From: Oscillospiraceae bacterium
GTDB taxonomy: Bacteria > Bacillota > Clostridia > Oscillospirales > Oscillospiraceae
Length of the DNA stretch: 51,587 nt
Reading direction: 5' to 3'
NCBI GenBank assembly: GCA_902798545.1
Contig: CADBWQ010000014.1
Coordinates: 1 to 51,587 of the forward strand
In this document: positions 1-6,984 of the stretch, one piece after another
How the letters are laid out: every line of letters starts with the position of its first letter
Numbering within the stretch: the first letter of the stretch is position 1
Position numbers and translations under genes: made by a program
Notes under the pieces: model-generated
Seen by the model: the letters and a program-made list of their open reading frames with translations, nothing else
Databases searched by the model: none
What the model was told of the DNA's origin: nothing

Positions 1-105
1 TAATCTTTCCTCCCCAACAAAATCAGGCTTGACGGCCAGATTGCGCACAATCATCTCTGATTATTATAAGCATTGGAGCATCAATATTCAATGATAAAGT
101 ATGTC

Positions 106-141
106 AAAGGCGCATCCTCTCTGAAGAGAAGCGCCTTTTTT
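106..141 (+). terminator. Rho-independent terminator
   Basis: AAAGGCGC (106-113) pairs with GCGCCTTT and runs into a T tract ending at 141. It would stop a plus-strand transcript entering from a gene left of the window. Confidence 0.6.
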
Positions 142-302
142 ACACTCCAATCTCCGTCCCGCAAGTCAGCCGGAATACGATCCGATCCTTGCTGTGCACT
201 GTCATCGCGTCGTCGCGGATTGCGTATCGACTCGCTTCCCCGCAGGCGCGAAAGGAGTGAAAAGGGGTGAAGCCCGAAAAGAGAGTGAAATTCACATGAG
301 AA

Positions 303-327
303 AAGCGCCTCCTCAAAAGAGACGCTT
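303..327 (-). terminator. Terminator of the XRE gene
   Basis: An imperfect stem (AAGCGCCTC with GAGACGCTT) lies just past the XRE gene stop. Read on the minus strand it is followed by TTTTC. It fits a weak intrinsic terminator. Confidence 0.45.
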
Positions 328-358
328 CCATTCACCGATTCTTCAGGTGCTTTTGAGC

Positions 359-1126
359 CTACCTTTTCTTATAGAGAACAAGTTCCGGATTGGCTCCATC
401 CTTCTCATAGGTGCAGATCATGATAAAATCCATGCTCGCCAAAATGCCAAAGCACCGATCACCGCCATATTCCGATTCAATCTGGCTTCCCAGATAAGTT
501 GTCTGGTCATCAAGAAACTTAACTCTTACACCGCTGGGAAGTCGGTATTCGAGATTCACATATTTCCCAACAAGTGCATTCAGCCTTTCAATCTTTGGGA
601 GTCCTTCAATATGAAGCCCATTGATTTCTTCAAGCAACTGCTTTTTGAATGCCGCAAACTGTCCTCCATCGCTTAATTCTTCGTACCTTTTCCAGTAATC
701 CAGCTTGGGCAGCATTTGTTTCATATAAGCACGAGCCTGCTCTTCTGTAAAATTCTCATTTACCATGTGGCCGACACAGACATCAATCAGGTCATCCATA
801 TCATCATATGTATAAGTTCCGTCGGCATAGCACCACTTGCAGTAATCTTCGTTGAAACTGCCGTCGGATTCCTTGCTGATGACTCCGTCCTCACTCAATG
901 GCATCCCGCAGCACTGGCAGATAAGCTGTCTCGGCGACCCAAGGAGTGTGTTGATTGACACATCAAATTCCTTTGAAAGCAGCTTCAGTGTATCTGTATT
1001 AGGCTGAGTCTCGCCGTTCTCCCAGCGGCTCACCGCCTGGCGGGAAACCATGACGCGCTCCGCCATCTGATCCTGCGTCAGGTGATGACTCTCCCTCAGA
1101 TTTCTCAAAATATCTCTAATTTCCAT
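359..1126 (-). CDS. XRE-family regulator with C-terminal zinc ribbon
   Basis: A 255-residue protein in three parts. Residues about 5-60 are a classical Cro/C1-type helix-turn-helix (LTQDQMAERVMVSRQAVSRW), which binds DNA. Residues about 69-105 hold a cysteine pattern, CQCCGMPL then CKWCYADG, that fits the putative zinc-ribbon domain found in many Clostridial proteins. The C-terminal 85 residues are a compact domain I cannot name (YGGDRCFGILASMDFIMICTYEKDG). The start has a GGGAGG ribosome site 8-9 bases upstream. It stands alone between a terminator and a 450-base gap, so its target is unknown. The zinc ribbon suggests metal or redox sensing, but that is inference. Confidence 0.8.
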   Translation of the reverse strand: MEIRDILRNLRESHHLTQDQMAERVMVSRQAVSRWENGETQPNTDTLKLLSKEFDVSINTLLGSPRQLICQCCGMPLSEDGVISKESDGSFNEDYCKWCYADGTYTYDDMDDLIDVCVGHMVNENFTEEQARAYMKQMLPKLDYWKRYEELSDGGQFAAFKKQLLEEINGLHIEGLPKIERLNALVGKYVNLEYRLPSGVRVKFLDDQTTYLGSQIESEYGGDRCFGILASMDFIMICTYEKDGANPELVLYKKR

Positions 1127-1414
1127 GACTGATCCCTCCCGATAGCTGGCTTGTAATAACTATACCATCTTTGCCTTTGTGGGAAAAGCAACTTGCGGTT
1201 GCTCTCGGAGACTCCTGACTTGGATCATAGTTTTTTCAGGGGAATCCAAATATAGTTGATTTCCCGAATATGAACTTACCACCTTTATTCATCTGTGGCA
1301 TTTCCGTTTCCTCCGCGAATCCCGGTTTCTTCACGCGGGCGGGCACTCAAACTTTGTATATCAGTATAATCCCACCATGCTCCGTACTCAAGAAAAAATG
1401 TACAAACAAGAAAA

Positions 1415-1446
1415 AGCCCTGCCAAGAACCATGTCCCAGCAGGGCT
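1415..1446 (-). terminator. Terminator of the arsR-permease-thioredoxin operon
   Basis: AGCCCTGC (1415-1422) pairs with GCAGGGCT (1439-1446). On the minus strand the stem is followed by TTTTTC, so it ends transcription arriving from the ars-like operon, after the recombinase relic. Confidence 0.65.
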
Positions 1447-1455
1447 GTCGTACTT

Positions 1456-1560
1456 TCAAATCTCAATCTCCACTCCGCAGGAAAGGGTAAAGATCATCGC
1501 TCCCTTCCGATGAACCGTGACCTTTTCGACCAGGTGCCCCAGTAGCCTGTGCGGATTTAC
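1456..1560 (-). pseudogene. Relic of a serine recombinase C-terminus
   Basis: Reading the minus strand into the TGA at 1456-1458 gives about 35 codons, containing RLLGHLVEKVTVHRK and then FTLSCGVEIEI at the stop. Large serine recombinases often end with a segment of the form LV(E/D)KVTVh..G....f..G.EIEI, and this matches well. Just upstream the frame is closed by TGA TAA, there is no start, and the catalytic domain is absent. I infer the leftover end of an integrase-like gene from a decayed mobile element. It directly abuts the ars-like operon. The family call rests on remembered patterns, not a search. Confidence 0.45.
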
Positions 1561-1576
1561 AGCTTATCAGCTGCGA

Positions 1577-1804
1577 TTAGAGATATTTCAAAACATCTTT
1601 TGCTTTCAGTACCCGTCCCATAGAGACAACTTTGTCATCGACCATCAATGCCGGGGTGCTCATGATGCCGTATTCCATGATCCTGGCCATATCGGTGATG
1701 TACTCAATTTCGGCATTGATACCCTTTTCGGCAACAGCCTCTTTCACTGCCTCCAACAGGTTCTCGCATTTGCAGCATCCGCCGCCAAGAACTCTAATGT
1801 TCAT
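1577..1804 (-). CDS. Small thioredoxin-fold redox protein
   Basis: A 75-residue protein with one thioredoxin-like fold. The GGGCCKC motif at residues 8-14 contains a CxxC pair, and MSTPALMVDDK supplies the cis-proline strand (STPAL) typical of the redox-active disulfide protein 2 family. Such mini-thioredoxins usually follow ArsP/DUF318 permease genes and are thought to pass thiols or metals to them. I take the ATG at 1804, because GGAGG lies 8 bases upstream; a farther ATG at 1819 would contain that site. It sits 15 bases behind the permease and ends the operon. Confidence 0.85.
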   Translation of the reverse strand: MNIRVLGGGCCKCENLLEAVKEAVAEKGINAEIEYITDMARIMEYGIMSTPALMVDDKVVSMGRVLKAKDVLKYL

Positions 1805-1819
1805 TTTGCTTTCCTCCAT

Positions 1820-2818
1820 TTAGATAAAGATATATTGGAAGGCGTTGAAGCCATATCCAACGATAATGATGCCAAGCGTACAGATGGCAATAAAGGTACC
1901 CAGCAGTTTGGGCTTGACAGCTTTGCGGAGCATAATGAGCGAGGGCAGGCTCAGCGTCGTGACAGCCATCATGAAGCTGAGGATCGTACCCAGAAGAGCG
2001 CCTTTGGCCAGCAGCGCCTCGGCTACGGGAATGGTGCCGAAAATGTCTGCGTACATGGGAACCCCGACGATTGTCGCCAGCACAACGCCGAAGGGATTAC
2101 GGCTGCCCAATACAGTTTCCACCCAGCTTTCAGGAATCCAGTTGTGGATCACCGCACCGATGCCGACACCGATAAGAATGTACGGAAAGACTTTCTTAAA
2201 AGTGGAAACTACTTGATCCTTTGCGTAGATCAACCGATCCTTCACAGTCAGATCCGGCGTTTCGATATTGACGCTGGAATTTGCATTGCGGATGAAGTCT
2301 TCGACATAGGCTTCCATATGCAGCTCCTCGATCAGTGTCCCGCCGAGGACAGCAATCACCAGTCCCAGCACCACATAGGCTGCGGCAATCTTCACACCGA
2401 AAATGCTCATCAGCAGAACGAGACTTCCGAGATCCACCATGGGCGATGAAATCAGAAATGAGAAAGTCACACCCAGGGGCAATCCGGCACTGGTAAAACC
2501 CATGAAGACCGGGATAGAGGAACACGAGCAGAACGGCGTTACCGTACCCAGCAGCGCCCCGATGATATTGACCCCTATCCCATGAAAGCGCCCCAGAATG
2601 CGCTTGCTGCGCTCCGGAGGGAAGAAGCTCTGAATGTAGGAAATGATGAAGATCAGGAGACAGAGCAGGATGGGTATCTTGATTATGTCATAGATAAAGA
2701 ATTGAATGCTTCCGCCCCAGCGGGAGGCGGTATCCATGCCAAGTGCGCTCAGCCCTTTGCCGATCAATGCGTTGAGCCACTTCATACCGAGGATCTGATC
2801 TTGAATGAACCTGCCCAT
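1820..2818 (-). CDS. ArsP-type (DUF318) permease
   Basis: A 332-residue integral membrane protein with about eight hydrophobic segments in two halves. The first half holds the diagnostic TPFCSCSSIPVFMGF (near residue 95) and the second the matching GVPMYADIFGTIPVAEALL, as in the ArsP_1/UPF0718 permeases. Characterised ArsP proteins export trivalent organoarsenicals; other members have unknown cargo. It lies between an ArsR-type regulator and a mini-thioredoxin, an arrangement common in anaerobes, so metalloid export is the best guess. The ATG at 2818 is preferred over the TTG just before it. The substrate is not shown by the sequence. Confidence 0.85.
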   Translation of the reverse strand: MGRFIQDQILGMKWLNALIGKGLSALGMDTASRWGGSIQFFIYDIIKIPILLCLLIFIISYIQSFFPPERSKRILGRFHGIGVNIIGALLGTVTPFCSCSSIPVFMGFTSAGLPLGVTFSFLISSPMVDLGSLVLLMSIFGVKIAAAYVVLGLVIAVLGGTLIEELHMEAYVEDFIRNANSSVNIETPDLTVKDRLIYAKDQVVSTFKKVFPYILIGVGIGAVIHNWIPESWVETVLGSRNPFGVVLATIVGVPMYADIFGTIPVAEALLAKGALLGTILSFMMAVTTLSLPSLIMLRKAVKPKLLGTFIAICTLGIIIVGYGFNAFQYIFI

Positions 2819-2929
2819 CAAGGAAACCTGCCTTTCGTGTTATTCGCAATTATTACAAGTGTAAGCATTGAAACATTTAATTGTCTCTATCTGTAACGTT
2901 CAGATTAGGCCGACGCAGGAAACGTCGGC

Positions 2930-3247
2930 TCAATCGCAGCCGCTCTTTTGCCGGCAGATGCAGTCCGGCTTATCCTCAAACATCTGGCCGAGTGTCTGAT
3001 GCATGGCGGCCAATGCTGCGCTGTTGAGGGAGTAGTAAATATTCTTTCCTTCCCGCTTCTGCTTAATGATCCCGGCTTCACTCAGCACCTTCATGTCGTG
3101 TGATAGAGTTGGCTGCGTGATGTGGAATTCCTCCTGAATCTTGCAGGCGCATAATTCCCCACAGGAAAGCATATCCACAATCCGCAACCGTTTCGGGTCA
3201 GACATGGCACGGAGCATCTTGGCGATATCTATATAGATCTTTTCCAT
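2930..3247 (-). CDS. ArsR/SmtB-family metalloregulator
   Basis: A 105-residue winged-helix repressor. The core MLRAMSDPKRLRIVDML and the recognition helix HITQPTLSHDMKVLSEAG are typical of ArsR. The helix ELCACKIQ carries the two cysteines of the ELCVC box that binds As(III)/Sb(III) in classical ArsR. Further cysteines lie at the C-terminus (CICRQKSGCD) and could be a second metal site. I start at the ATG at 3247; the longer frame from 3310 would begin at the -35 box. It heads the operon with the permease and thioredoxin, and an inverted repeat over its promoter supports autorepression. Confidence 0.88.
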   Translation of the reverse strand: MEKIYIDIAKMLRAMSDPKRLRIVDMLSCGELCACKIQEEFHITQPTLSHDMKVLSEAGIIKQKREGKNIYYSLNSAALAAMHQTLGQMFEDKPDCICRQKSGCD

Positions 3248-3272
3248 CCGTTTCACCACACATTTAAAAAAT

Positions 3273-3300
3273 TCTATCTGTAGGATAACACACATATAGA
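3273..3300 (-). promoter_or_regulatory. ArsR-type operator
   Basis: TCTATCTG (3273-3280) and CATATAGA (3293-3300) form an inverted repeat, 7 of 8 matching, with a 12-base spacer. It covers the -10 box and part of the spacer of the arsR promoter, as expected for an autoregulatory ArsR site. Binding itself is inferred. Confidence 0.55.
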
Positions 3301-3310
3301 TTTTTGTCAA
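3282..3310 (-). promoter_or_regulatory. Promoter of the ars-like operon
   Basis: TTGACA (3305-3310 on the minus strand), a 17-base spacer and TATCCT (3282-3287). It lies 35 bases upstream of the arsR start. Confidence 0.7.
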
Positions 3311-3431
3311 TGTGTTTTGCGAACTGAGTCGCTTGAATTTGAAAATAATGGAAAAGAGAAATTATCACTTCATGGCAACAACAATCGGCTGATAGAATCC
3401 TGATTCCTCTGGGAATTTCCAATGAAAAAGC

Positions 3432-3469
3432 AAAACGGTGAGAATCCTTCTGCGGATCCTCACCGTTTT
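3432..3469 (-). terminator. Terminator behind cysK
   Basis: AAAACGGTGAG (3432-3442) pairs with CTCACCGTTTT (3459-3469), and the inner bases also pair partly. It lies 60 bases past the cysK stop and also has T residues on the plus strand. It isolates cysK from the ars-like operon downstream. Confidence 0.75.
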
Positions 3470-3531
3470 CAAAGTCTTCAGATAGCTGGGAGGGGGTGGA
3501 ATAGCTTCCGAGAGTCAGGAAGACAGCGTTG

Positions 3532-4464
3532 TCAGTCGGCAAAGAGCGGGGTAGAGAGGTAACGGTCGCCGGTGTCCGGCAGGAGCGCCACGATGGTCTT
3601 GCCCTTATTCCCGGGGCGTTTGGCCAGCTCAACAGCTGCCCAAAGTGCGGCGCCGGAGGAGATGCCAACCAGAACACCTTCTGCTCTGCCGAACTTCTTG
3701 CCGGCGATAAATGCGTCTTCGTTCTCCACAGTAATAATCTCGTCATAGATCCTGGTGTTCAGCACTTCGGGGACAAAGCCAGCACCGATGCCCTGAATCT
3801 TATGCGCACCGGCTGTACCCTTGCTTAAGACAGGGGAAGTAGCGGGTTCCACGGCGACAATCTTGATATCGGGGTTCTTCTCCTTCAGGTATTCGCCGAC
3901 ACCGGTCAGCGTTCCGCCGGTACCGACACCTGCGACGAAGATGTCCACCTTGCCGTCTGTGTCTTCCCAGATCTCCGGGCCGGTAGTCGCCTTATGGGCG
4001 GCGGGGTTTGCCGGATTGACAAACTGACCGGGAATAAAGGCGCCCGGGATCTCCGCTGCAAGTTCTTCCGCCTTGGCAATAGCGCCTTTCATACCCTTGG
4101 CACCCTCGGTGAGAACCAGTTCAGCACCGTAAGCTCGCATCAGCTGGCGCCGCTCGACACTCATGGTCTCTGGCATGACGATGATAATACGGTAGCCACG
4201 GGCAGCGGCGACAGAGGCAAGACCGATGCCGGTATTTCCTGAGGTAGGCTCGATGATTACAGAGCCTTCCTTCAGCAGGCCGCGGGCCTCTGCGTCATCA
4301 ATCATGGCTTTTGCAATGCGGTCTTTTACAGATCCGGCAGGATTGAGATACTCCAGTTTAACCAGAAGCCGGGCTTCCAGAGCCTCGTTTTTTTCGATAT
4401 TTGTTGCCTCCAGCAGCGGGGTCTTCCCGATCAGCTGGTCTGCGGATGTATAAATCTTTGACAT
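3532..4464 (-). CDS. cysK: Cysteine synthase (O-acetylserine sulfhydrylase)
   Basis: A 310-residue fold-type II PLP enzyme that makes L-cysteine from O-acetylserine and sulfide. NPAGSVKDR carries the PLP lysine (K47), SGNTG (75-79) is the substrate-binding loop, [10 protein letters not shown] the phosphate loop, and IGAGFVPE and GISSGAA are CysK signatures. The length is normal. The start at 4464 has GGAGG at a good distance; the frame remains open upstream but those codons are leader. It is divergent from the Rrf2 regulator with about 300 bases between, and its promoter carries a GGAATT half-site, consistent with CymR-like control. No serine acetyltransferase gene is present in the window. 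Confidence 0.95.
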   Translation of the reverse strand: MSKIYTSADQLIGKTPLLEATNIEKNEALEARLLVKLEYLNPAGSVKDRIAKAMIDDAEARGLLKEGSVIIEPTSGNTGIGLASVAAARGYRIIIVMPETMSVERRQLMRAYGAELVLTEGAKGMKGAIAKAEELAAEIPGAFIPGQFVNPANPAAHKATTGPEIWEDTDGKVDIFVAGVGTGGTLTGVGEYLKEKNPDIKIVAVEPATSPVLSKGTAGAHKIQGIGAGFVPEVLNTRIYDEIITVENEDAFIAGKKFGRAEGVLVGISSGAALWAAVELAKRPGNKGKTIVALLPDTGDRYLSTPLFAD

Positions 4465-4627
4465 GATAGAATCCTCCAGTGAAGTGATGTTTGATATTGA
4501 TATAATGAATGGATAAAAAGACGGAAGCAGACAGAAATTCAAGACCTGCTGCGGGAGCTATAAACATCAACATCGACCGGTCAGAAGGAACATCAACTTA
4601 ACCTACCTTTCGTATGGGTTTGTAGGA

Positions 4628-4655
4628 ATTATAGCACATACTTCCGAATTGTCAA
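4628..4655 (-). promoter_or_regulatory. Promoter of cysK with overlapping GGAATT half-site
   Basis: TTGACA (4650-4655, minus strand), a 16-base spacer and a perfect TATAAT (4628-4633). On the plus strand GTAGGAATTA overlaps the -10 box and matches the ATnGGAATT end of the CymR consensus I remember. An inverted repeat CCTAC/GTAGG (4602-4606 and 4622-4626) flanks the start region. Confidence 0.65.
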
Positions 4656-4692
4656 TAGGCATTATGCGATTTCCTGCTATTCTGAAATGTTC

Positions 4693-4721
4693 TTGAATTC
4701 CCATCAACCTTACAGTATAAT
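4693..4721 (+). promoter_or_regulatory. Promoter of the Rrf2 operon with GGAATT half-site
   Basis: TTGAAT (4693-4698), a 17-base spacer and TATAAT (4716-4721). AATTCC at 4696-4701 is the same GGAATT half-site as in the cysK promoter, in opposite orientation and overlapping the -35 box. Autoregulation is plausible but not shown. Confidence 0.65.
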
Positions 4722-4770
4722 AGGTATAAGGAAGAATAATAAAGTGTAAAAGAAAGGGAGAGTTTCTGCT

Positions 4771-5202
4771 ATGATGATTTCTACCAGGGGCAGATATGCA
4801 CTAAGGATCATGATTGACATTGCAGAGCATCAGGCAAAAGGATATGTTCCGCTGAAGGACAGTGCAGACCGGCAGGAGATTTCCGAAAAATATCTGGAGA
4901 GCATCGTGAATATGTTGGTGAAGTCCGGATTCGTGGAAGGCCTTCGTGGCAAGGGGGGCGGTTACCGTCTGACGAAACTGCCGGAACAGATCGTGATCTT
5001 CGATGTGCTGTCTGTGATGGAGGGGACGCTGGTACCAGTGGCCTGCCTGGAAAAGAACGCGAAAACCTGTGCTCGGATGTCAGAGTGTCAGACGCTGCCG
5101 CTTTGGAAGGGACTAAACGAAGTTGTGACCGACTATTTGAACCGCTATACAATTCGTGATCTGATGCGGAGAGAAGACGACAGCTACGACTATGTCATTT
5201 GA
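4771..5202 (+). CDS. Rrf2-family regulator (CymR/IscR type)
   Basis: A 143-residue winged-helix regulator. The N-terminus MISTRGRYALRIMIDIAEH, the recognition region ISEKYLESIVNMLVKSGFV and the wing RGKGGGYRL are classical Rrf2. Unlike CymR of Bacillus it keeps three cysteines, C92, C100 and C106, at the place where IscR binds its [2Fe-2S] cluster (C92, C98, C104), with the first spacing two residues longer. It may therefore sense Fe-S status or redox as well as cysteine supply. Divergent from cysK, it heads an operon with DUF364 and trmO. Either of two adjacent ATGs (4771, 4774) could be the start. Confidence 0.9.
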   Translation: MMISTRGRYALRIMIDIAEHQAKGYVPLKDSADRQEISEKYLESIVNMLVKSGFVEGLRGKGGGYRLTKLPEQIVIFDVLSVMEGTLVPVACLEKNAKTCARMSECQTLPLWKGLNEVVTDYLNRYTIRDLMRREDDSYDYVI

Positions 5203-5223
5203 ACGGGATCAGCAGGAGGCTGC

Positions 5224-5985
5224 ATGGCAGATATGAGACTTGTGTCCAGCCAACAGACAGCATATTATGACACTCTTCTCCAGGGACTCGACGACAGCAG
5301 AACTGTAGAGAGACTGGTCCACGGTATCTCCTGGACTGCGGCAATTCTGAGTGGCGGAAGTTGCGGCGTTGCCATGCATACGACAGGGGAGATGGTTCCC
5401 AGAATGTATGACACACTGATTGGCCTTCCGGTTTGTGAGGCCGGAAGAGCGATGATGTCCTGGAATCTTGAGGAGGCGAGCGAAGCCTTTGCCGTTGTCA
5501 ACGCTTTTTATAACCGGGCTGACTGCGGCTTCCTGCAGCCGGAGGCGAAAACGCTGGACAACGTGGAGATCATCGGAAAAAGAGTCGGCATGATCGGCCA
5601 TATGGTCGGGCACAGCAACATCACCGCTGATCTCCTCGCTCCAGCAGAGAAGCTCTGGATCATGGACCGAGAGGAAAAGCCAGGGGCCTACCCCGACAGC
5701 GCGGCGGAGTTCTTTCTTCCGCAGTGTGATCTGGTCGTCATCACCGGCAGTGCCGCCATCAACAAGACGCTGCCGCGTCTGCTGGAGCTCAGCCGCGACG
5801 CCGAAGTCATCCTGACGGGACCGAGCGTGAGCTGCTGTCCGGCACTGCTGGAGCTGGGGATTGACCGCCTGAACGGACGCGTGATTACAGACCCCGAGCC
5901 GATGCTGAAGGCGATAGTGGAAAAACGGATGTCCGTTAACGCCTGGTCCGAGACCTTTCAGTTGGAGAGAAACCATGGCACATGA
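5224..5985 (+). CDS. DUF364 (Rossmann-like, putative heavy-metal chelation) protein
   Basis: A 253-residue protein resembling the DUF4213/DUF364 family. The N-terminal part has GGSCGVAMHTTGEMVP and a conserved NAFYNRAD. The C-terminal Rossmann-like half holds GMIGHMVGH, the strand LVVITGSAAINKTLPRLLE and LTGPSVSCCPALLELGID. Family members sit near metal or nitrogenase-type genes and are annotated as possible metal chelators without proven activity. The start has AGGAGG five bases upstream, and the gene begins 21 bases after the Rrf2 gene. Its 3' end overlaps trmO by 11 bases, so the three are probably co-transcribed. The link to sulfur or Fe-S control is inference. Confidence 0.8.
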   Translation: MADMRLVSSQQTAYYDTLLQGLDDSRTVERLVHGISWTAAILSGGSCGVAMHTTGEMVPRMYDTLIGLPVCEAGRAMMSWNLEEASEAFAVVNAFYNRADCGFLQPEAKTLDNVEIIGKRVGMIGHMVGHSNITADLLAPAEKLWIMDREEKPGAYPDSAAEFFLPQCDLVVITGSAAINKTLPRLLELSRDAEVILTGPSVSCCPALLELGIDRLNGRVITDPEPMLKAIVEKRMSVNAWSETFQLERNHGT

Positions 5986-6682
5986 ACTTCAGATAAAACC
6001 AGTAGCCCACATCCGTACGGATTTCCCAACCAAGTTCGGAATCCCAAGGCAGGCGGGCTTGGCCGAAAACCTGAAAGGGAAGATTGTATTTGAACCCGCA
6101 TACCGGATCGACGAGGCTCTGCGCGGACTGGAGGGCTTTTCGCATCTCTGGCTGATCTGGGGTTTTTCGGAGAATATGGGATATGACTGGACGCCGACAG
6201 TTCGGCCGCCTCGGCTTGGCGGCAATGTACGCATGGGTGTCTTCGCAACGCGCTCACCTTTCCGGCCAAACGGCCTGGGTCTCTCCTGCGTGCGCCTGCT
6301 CTCCATACAGAAGGAGGAAGGACTTGGCACAACAATCCTTGTGGGAGGGGCTGACATGGTGGACGGCACACCGATCTATGACGTCAAGCCCTACATTCCC
6401 TATGCAGACAGCATCCCTGAAGCTGTCGGGGGCTTTGCGCCCGACGCCGGGAGAGTTCTGGAGGTGAAGATACCCCCGGAACTGGAGCAGAAGATCCCGC
6501 AGGAGAAGCGATCGGCGCTCCGGGATGTTCTGGCCCATGATCCGAGACCGCGCTATCAGGAGGATCCGGAGCGGGTCTACGGTATGGGGTTTGCCGGTCT
6601 GGAGGTCCGCTTCCGAGTGGAGAGGACAGTCCTCCGAGTAACGGAGATCGAAACGGCAGCAAGGGAAAACGTCGTACCATAA
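5975..6682 (+). CDS. trmO: tRNA (t6A37) N6-methyltransferase TrmO
   Basis: A 235-residue UPF0066/YaeB-family protein. TrmO uses SAM to N6-methylate threonylcarbamoyladenosine at tRNA-Thr position 37. Visible signatures are the opening PVAHIRTDFPTKFGIPRQ, LEGFSHLWLIWGF, VFATRSPFRPNGLGLSCVRL and DGTPIYDVKPYIPYADS; the C-terminal part (about 155-235) is the small second domain. GGAGA precedes the ATG, and the gene overlaps the DUF364 gene by 11 bases. The same family is sometimes found with metal-related genes. A methylase for other substrates cannot be excluded, but the full-length family match is clear. Confidence 0.88.
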   Translation: MAHELQIKPVAHIRTDFPTKFGIPRQAGLAENLKGKIVFEPAYRIDEALRGLEGFSHLWLIWGFSENMGYDWTPTVRPPRLGGNVRMGVFATRSPFRPNGLGLSCVRLLSIQKEEGLGTTILVGGADMVDGTPIYDVKPYIPYADSIPEAVGGFAPDAGRVLEVKIPPELEQKIPQEKRSALRDVLAHDPRPRYQEDPERVYGMGFAGLEVRFRVERTVLRVTEIETAARENVVP

Positions 6683-6740
6683 CCAAACCGGTATCCTTCC
6701 TTCGGAAGCAAGAGTCAGAGGACATAATCACATCATAATG

Positions 6741-6793
6741 AAAAAGCAGAGACAGCAAAGGAATACAGGATTCCAATGTTGCTTCTGCTTTTT
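6741..6793 (+). terminator. Terminator of the Rrf2-DUF364-trmO operon
   Basis: AAAAAGCAGA (6741-6750) pairs with TCTGCTTTTT (6784-6793), with a second inner stem (GGAAT/ATTCC). Both sides end in A or T runs, so it can also stop minus-strand transcripts from the radical SAM gene. Confidence 0.75.
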
Positions 6794-6813
6794 GTTTTTC
6801 CGAATGTACCGGC

Positions 6814-6984
6814 TTAAAGCAGACGGTAACTCGCGATATAGACTGTATCAGAGGGAGCCGGGAGTCCGGGATCCTGATGAACAAACTCGATTTCGCGGTT
6901 CTGAGCCTCCGTACCGACAGCAAAGTGGCGCAGGTCAATTCCCGGAGCTCCGCCATCTTTTTGGGTTATCTGATCGGGGTGAGG
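6814..6984 (-). pseudogene. Coding-like tail in the -1 frame after the radical SAM gene
   Basis: In the minus-strand frame that is -1 relative to the radical SAM gene, an open frame runs from inside that gene to a TAA at 6814-6816. Its last 45 or so codons look like real protein (APGIDLRHFAVGTEAQNREI, then DTVYIASYRLL at the end), with charged and hydrophobic residues well mixed and normal codon use. It has no ATG, GTG or TTG start in frame. It could be a gene that lost its start, a small gene shifted by one base (an ATG at about 6956 lies in the neighbouring frame), or an extension reached by frameshift at ACC CCG. I do not recognise the family. Confidence 0.35.

Larger units (their letters stand above)
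1..358. other. Intergenic left edge, no gene seen
   Basis: I find no convincing gene here. The short open frames on either strand have no ribosome binding site and no recognisable motif. Two hairpins are visible. One at 106-141 (AAAGGCGC pairing with GCGCCTTT, followed by T residues) would terminate transcription entering from the left. The other, at 303-327, lies behind the XRE gene and is listed separately. Confidence 0.5.
1127..1576. other. Long gap holding a recombinase relic and a terminator
   Basis: No intact gene is visible in these 450 bases. The right-hand part contains a degraded serine-recombinase-like C-terminus and the terminator of the ars-like operon, both listed separately. 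The left part (about 1130-1400) shows neither coding-like sequence nor clear promoters. Confidence 0.5.

Noticed and set aside
1517-2449. A 310-codon open frame opposite the permease
   Set aside because: The opposite strand holds a permease with diagnostic motifs; this frame is rich in His, Asp and Gln and has no motif.
4358-4573. Upstream ORF in the cysK leader
   Set aside because: It has no ribosome site and simply overlaps cysK in another frame. I see no leader-peptide features.
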